Positions 60,471 through 64,000 of a DNA stretch of 64,000 nucleotides are shown piece by piece (position 1 is the stretch's first letter; each line of letters starts with the position of its first letter). Position numbers and translations under genes: made by a program. Location: positions 124,001-188,000 of the forward strand of contig NZ_JBCFZM010000001.1 of assembly GCF_038594605.1 (NCBI RefSeq), given 5' to 3'. Origin of the DNA: Alteriqipengyuania bathyomarina_B. GTDB lineage: Bacteria > Pseudomonadota > Alphaproteobacteria > Sphingomonadales > Sphingomonadaceae. Under the pieces are notes generated by a model. That model was not told the DNA's origin. It made no database searches and was given only the letters and a program-made list of their open reading frames with translations.

Positions 60471-62006
60471 TCAGGGATGGGGCGCGAGCCCGATCTCGAC
60501 GCCCGTGCGGTCGGTCGCGCCGTGGCGGTCGACCAGGTCCGCGCTTGCCTCGTTGAGACCGACGACCTGCACGCTGCGACCGTGCATCCGCATCCGCTCG
60601 ACCACCTTGTCGAGCGCGCCGATCGCAGAAATGTCCCAGAAGTGCGCGCGGCTGACGTCGATGATCACGTGATCGGCCGGGTCGGGCATCATGCTTTCCG
60701 GGCCTAGCGCCGCCTCGAACCGCTGGACGCTGCCGAAGAAGATCTCGCCATGCGCCCGGTAGACCGCGGTTTCGCCTTCGCGCGTACGCTCGACCTCGAA
60801 CATGTGCATCACCTTCTGGACGAAGAAGATGCCCGACAGCAGCACGCCAACCAGCACGCCGATGGCGAGATTGTGGGTGTAGACCACGACCGCGACGGTC
60901 ACGAACATCACGATAGAGCTTTGCCACGGGTGCCAGCGCAGGTTGGGGATCGAGTTCCAGCTGAACGTGCCGATGGAAACCATGATCATGATCGCGACCA
61001 GCGCGGGCATCGGCACCTGGCCGACGATCCCGCCGAGCAGGACGAGCATGATGAGGAGCGCGAGGCCCGCGACGAAGGTCGATAGCCGCCCGCGACCGCC
61101 GGAGGTGACGTTGATGACCGACTGCCCGATCATCGCGCAGCCGCCCATGCCGCCGAACAGCGCGGCGACGATATTGGCGATGCCCTGTCCGCCGCTCTCG
61201 CGCCGCTTGTCGCTGCCCGTGTGGGTCATGTCGTCGACGATCTGCGCGGTCAGCAACGATTCGAGCAGGCCGACCGCCGCCATGGTGAGCGAATAGGGCG
61301 CGATGATCGCCAGCGTTTCCCACGTCAGCGGCACATCGGGCAGCACGAAGAAGGGCAGACCGTCGGGCAGCTGGCCCATGTCGGACACCGTGTTGACCGG
61401 CGAACCGAGCCACAGCGACAGGCAGGTCAGCACCACGATGGCGACCAGCGGGCTGGGGATCGCGGTGGTCAGCTTGGGGACAAGGTAGATCATCGCCAGA
61501 CCGCCTGCGACCATCGCGTAGGTGATCCAGTTGACGCCTTCGTTCGTGGGGTCGAGCTGGGGCAGCTGCGCCATGAAGATCAGGATCGCGAGCGCGTTGA
61601 CGAAGCCGGTAATGACGCTCCGGCTGACGAACTGCATCAGCCGGTCGAGGTGCAGCAGCGCGGCGATTCCCTGGAAAATGCCCATCAGGATCGTCGCGGC
61701 GAACAGGTATTCGACGCCGTGATCGCGCACCAATGGCACCACGACCACCGCCACCGCAGCGGTCGCGGCGGAGATCATGCCCGGGCGCCCGCCGGTAAAG
61801 GCGATCACCATCGCAATCGCGACCGAGGCATAAAGGCCCACGCGCGGGTCCACGCCCGCGATGATCGAGAAGCCGATCGCCTCGGGAATAAGCGCCAGCG
61901 CCACGACAATACCCGCAAGCACGTCTGCGCGGACATTGCCGAACCATTCCTGCTTCCATCGGGCTGTTCTGCTGGCGTGCGCGGTCGCGCCGGTGTTGGG
62001 CGTCAT
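60471..62006 (-). CDS. SulP-family anion permease with STAS domain
   Basis: A 511-residue protein: VRADVLAGIVVALALIPEAI GFSIIAG opening, about 12 membrane segments, NALAILIFMAQLPQL, GGMGGCAMIGQSVINVTSGG, and a C-terminal STAS domain (ADHVIIDVSRAHFWDISAIG). SulP proteins move sulfate, bicarbonate or other anions. The bacterial SulP/bicarbonate subgroup is possible, but no carbonic anhydrase gene is near. Convergent with the MFS gene. Confidence 0.92.
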   Translation of the reverse strand: MTPNTGATAHASRTARWKQEWFGNVRADVLAGIVVALALIPEAIGFSIIAGVDPRVGLYASVAIAMVIAFTGGRPGMISAATAAVAVVVVPLVRDHGVEYLFAATILMGIFQGIAALLHLDRLMQFVSRSVITGFVNALAILIFMAQLPQLDPTNEGVNWITYAMVAGGLAMIYLVPKLTTAIPSPLVAIVVLTCLSLWLGSPVNTVSDMGQLPDGLPFFVLPDVPLTWETLAIIAPYSLTMAAVGLLESLLTAQIVDDMTHTGSDKRRESGGQGIANIVAALFGGMGGCAMIGQSVINVTSGGRGRLSTFVAGLALLIMLVLLGGIVGQVPMPALVAIMIMVSIGTFSWNSIPNLRWHPWQSSIVMFVTVAVVVYTHNLAIGVLVGVLLSGIFFVQKVMHMFEVERTREGETAVYRAHGEIFFGSVQRFEAALGPESMMPDPADHVIIDVSRAHFWDISAIGALDKVVERMRMHGRSVQVVGLNEASADLVDRHGATDRTGVEIGLAPHP

Positions 62007-62145
62007 GGGAAATCCGTCAATTTATCTGGAACACACACCCCGTGCACGATGCTGCGCTGCAACACAACCCTCCCGGATCGGGCGGTCCCGTCGACTTGGC
62101 AGCGCTTCGCCGTTCGTTTAGCGATGGGGCAACGGGGAGAAATCT

Positions 62146-63108
62146 GTGAAATTTCTAGGATATACGCTGCTCGGCCTCGCCACCGCGATGCTGGTGGCGG
62201 TGCTTGTATCGCTGTCCAGCACCGATGCCTGGTTCGTGCGACAGGTCGATCTGGTGCGCGAACCAATGTCGTACATTGCCGCGATTCTGTTGTTCGTCGC
62301 GCTTTTCGTGGCGTTCCGCTGGCGGTGGCTCACCGTCGTATTTCTGGCATTGGTGATCGCGATCAATATCTGGCGCATCTGGCCCTACAGCTTCCTCGCG
62401 GGAAAGCAGCTGACCTATGAGGATAGCGAGCAGGCCGCAAAAGCGACCTGTTTTTCTGCCATGTCGGTCAACGTGAAGGTCAAGAACGACCAGTATGCGA
62501 AGGTCGCAGAGCAGATTCGGCAGATCGACCCCGACCTGCTTTTTCTGATGGAAACCGACGAAAAGTGGATCGAACAGCTAGAGCCGGTGCTGGCGGACTA
62601 TCCGCATGTGGATCGCCATCCACAGCCGCACGCTTTCGGCCTTGTGTTCGCCACCCGGCTTCCGGTGACGAAGAGCAATATCGTTGAGAACACCCACCGC
62701 GATACCCCGACGCTCTATGCCACGCTGCAGCCCGGCTCGCGACCGGTGGAATTCATCGGCCTGCATCCCAAGCCGCCGCTGCCGACGTGGAATACCGAGA
62801 TGCGCGACCGAAACATCGTGAGGGCCGGCATGCAGACGCCCGACCGGCTGCCCGATGCCTTCGTGATGGGGGATTTTAACGATGTCCCTTGGTCGCGCAC
62901 CAGCACGAAGTTTCGCGGTACCGGCAAATGGCGCGATCCGCGGATCGGCCGGGGCGCCTATCCGACGTTTCCGTCCGCCTTCCTTGCAGCGGGTTGGCCG
63001 CTCGATCAGATGATGCTCAAGGGCGATCTGGAGCTGACCGGGTTCGAGGTGCTGCCGGACAATGGTTCGGACCACCGGGCACTATATGCCCGGGTCTGCG
63101 CGCCCTGA
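62146..63108 (+). CDS. Membrane-anchored endonuclease/exonuclease/phosphatase family protein
   Basis: A 320-residue protein from GTG 62146 (GGGGAGA upstream). Three hydrophobic N-terminal segments (YTLLGLATAMLVAVLVSLSS, MSYIAAILLFVALFVAF, WLTVVFLALVIAINIW) precede an EEP domain: FSAMSVNVKVKNDQYAKVAE, DLLFLMETDEKWIEQL, VMGDFNDVPWS and PDNGSDHRALYA. The catalytic Glu, Asp, Asn and His are present. Substrates of this AAA-like periplasmic-facing group are unknown. Confidence 0.88.
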   Translation: MKFLGYTLLGLATAMLVAVLVSLSSTDAWFVRQVDLVREPMSYIAAILLFVALFVAFRWRWLTVVFLALVIAINIWRIWPYSFLAGKQLTYEDSEQAAKATCFSAMSVNVKVKNDQYAKVAEQIRQIDPDLLFLMETDEKWIEQLEPVLADYPHVDRHPQPHAFGLVFATRLPVTKSNIVENTHRDTPTLYATLQPGSRPVEFIGLHPKPPLPTWNTEMRDRNIVRAGMQTPDRLPDAFVMGDFNDVPWSRTSTKFRGTGKWRDPRIGRGAYPTFPSAFLAAGWPLDQMMLKGDLELTGFEVLPDNGSDHRALYARVCAP

Positions 63109-63240
63109 GTCCACCCTCAGGTCCGCTGGATAGTCTTTTGCCGATTGCTCAAGGCGTTGGTCGATAGGCCGGTCCGTAGCCTTGCGGGCAGCGGGTCGCT
63201 CTGGTTCATTGGCGCGCAGAGCTTTTATGGGGGGACTATC

Positions 63241-64000
63241 ATGCTGAAATCCGCACTTGCCGTCAGCGCCGCCGCGCTTGCCTTTGCTACGCCCGCGCTC
63301 GCGCAGGAGGCCGCGCCGGATCTGGAGCCGGGCCTTTCCGCGCCCGAAATCGAATATACCGAATGGACGCTCGACAATGGGTTGCGGGTGATCGCCATTC
63401 AGGACGAGGGCACTGCCACCGTCACCACCTCGCTGTGGTACGAGGTCGGATCGAAGCACGATCCCGAAGGGCGCAGCGGCTTTGCCCACCTGTTCGAGCA
63501 TATTCTCAGCCGCAAGACCGAGAACATGCCCTACAACATGATCTACGGCCTGACGGCGGATGTCGGCGGCACGCGCAATGCCTCGACCGGGTCGGACCGC
63601 ACGAACTATTACGAGACCGTGCCGGCCGAATATCTCGAGACGATGCTGTGGACCCACCGCGAACGCATGTTCAAACCGGTGATCGACCAGCAGGTGTTCG
63701 AGAGCGAGCGCGAAGTGGTGAAGGAAGAGCTTCGTCAGCGGGTCCTCGCGCCGCCCTATGGCCGGCTCCAGCGCTTCGTCATTGCGGAAAATGCCTATGA
63801 CGTGCTGCCGCAGCGACGGCCCGGAATCGGTTCGATCGAGGATCTCGATTCAGCCACGCTCGACGATGCGCGTGCCTTCCACCAGGCCTATTACGGTCCG
63901 GACACGGCGACGCTGATCGTCGCGGGCAATTTCGAAATGGCCAACCTGCGCACTCTGGTCGACGAATATTTCGGCGACATCCCGCGCCGCGCCGACCCGG
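63241..64000 (+). CDS. M16 family zinc peptidase, N-terminal part (partial)
   Basis: ATG 63241 after a GGGGGAC site; the gene runs off the window. It has a signal peptide (ALAVSAAALAFATPALAQ) and an M16 catalytic domain with the inverted zinc motif HLFEHIL in GRSGFAHLFEHILSRKT and the distant Glu in ESEREVVKEELRQRV. Secreted M16 peptidases of this size class (about 900-950 residues) digest peptides in the periplasm. 253 residues are visible. It is not the source of the 5.4 kb fragment's missing half as far as can be seen. Confidence 0.9.
   Translation, partial: MLKSALAVSAAALAFATPALAQEAAPDLEPGLSAPEIEYTEWTLDNGLRVIAIQDEGTATVTTSLWYEVGSKHDPEGRSGFAHLFEHILSRKTENMPYNMIYGLTADVGGTRNASTGSDRTNYYETVPAEYLETMLWTHRERMFKPVIDQQVFESEREVVKEELRQRVLAPPYGRLQRFVIAENAYDVLPQRRPGIGSIEDLDSATLDDARAFHQAYYGPDTATLIVAGNFEMANLRTLVDEYFGDIPRRADP

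Noticed and set aside
63241..64000. The 63 kb M16 gene as the missing half of the 5.4 kb M16 fragment
   Set aside because: They are more than 57 kb apart and the 63 kb gene runs out of the window in an intact frame, so there is no sign of a split.

Overview
The window is a stretch of a GC-rich alphaproteobacterial chromosome, most likely Sphingomonadales and probably Erythrobacteraceae (Erythrobacter/Altererythrobacter type). This rests on the overall gene style (TonB receptor with carboxypeptidase-like N-domain, HWE-kinase remnant, DUF1134, COQ9, cytochrome bc1 chaperone, EEP phosphatase) and on a bacteriochlorophyll gene, bciA, which suggests an aerobic anoxygenic phototroph or a recent descendant of one. 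No phage, insertion sequence, CRISPR array or rRNA was seen; the one RNA gene supported is tRNA-Ser(GCU).

Layout. 1-8.1 kb: end of an outer-membrane barrel gene, a TIGR03032-type gene, then a cluster rich in translation-modifying enzymes (trhO, rluE, roxA, a DEAD-box helicase) with a GST, an HNH protein and an M16 peptidase fragment. 8.3-19 kb: bciA, a sensor diguanylate cyclase broken by an in-frame stop, a PD40/amidohydrolase exoprotein, and a TonB receptor coupled to a beta-propeller phytase. 19-25 kb: the NHEJ pair ku-ligD, then azoR and a pirin divergent from a LysR regulator. 25-37 kb: a signalling block (response regulator, membrane histidine kinase, a deletion scar joining a response regulator to an HWE-kinase/receiver tail, CheB, a MASE1-CHASE hybrid kinase, a chemoreceptor) followed by a porin-like protein.

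37-47.5 kb: tRNA-Ser, DUF1134, an aminotransferase, an acetyltransferase, a ParD-like antitoxin directly upstream of map, ribD-ribE, a run of coupled small genes (YgjP-type protease, YcgN, SCO1), an ankyrin protein and COQ9. 47.5-64 kb: feoAB behind a Fur-box-like palindrome, ssb, a secreted-protein gene broken by TAG, an ABC-F ATPase, YceD and bc1-chaperone genes, bamE, hslV and hslU separated by two unrelated genes, a GGDEF protein, an MFS transporter, a SulP transporter, an EEP-family protein and the start of an M16 peptidase.

The most unusual item is the protein at 55381-56535. It is a D-amino-acid-oxidase-family flavoprotein whose normally C-terminal segment lies before the Rossmann motif, so it reads as a circular permutation, with an export signal in front. 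Other points of interest are four decayed genes (M16 fragment, nonsense-broken diguanylate cyclase, fused receiver/HWE scar, nonsense-broken secreted protein), a 22-base repeat found at the 3' ends of two unrelated genes, and an operator-like palindrome at the antitoxin-map promoter.
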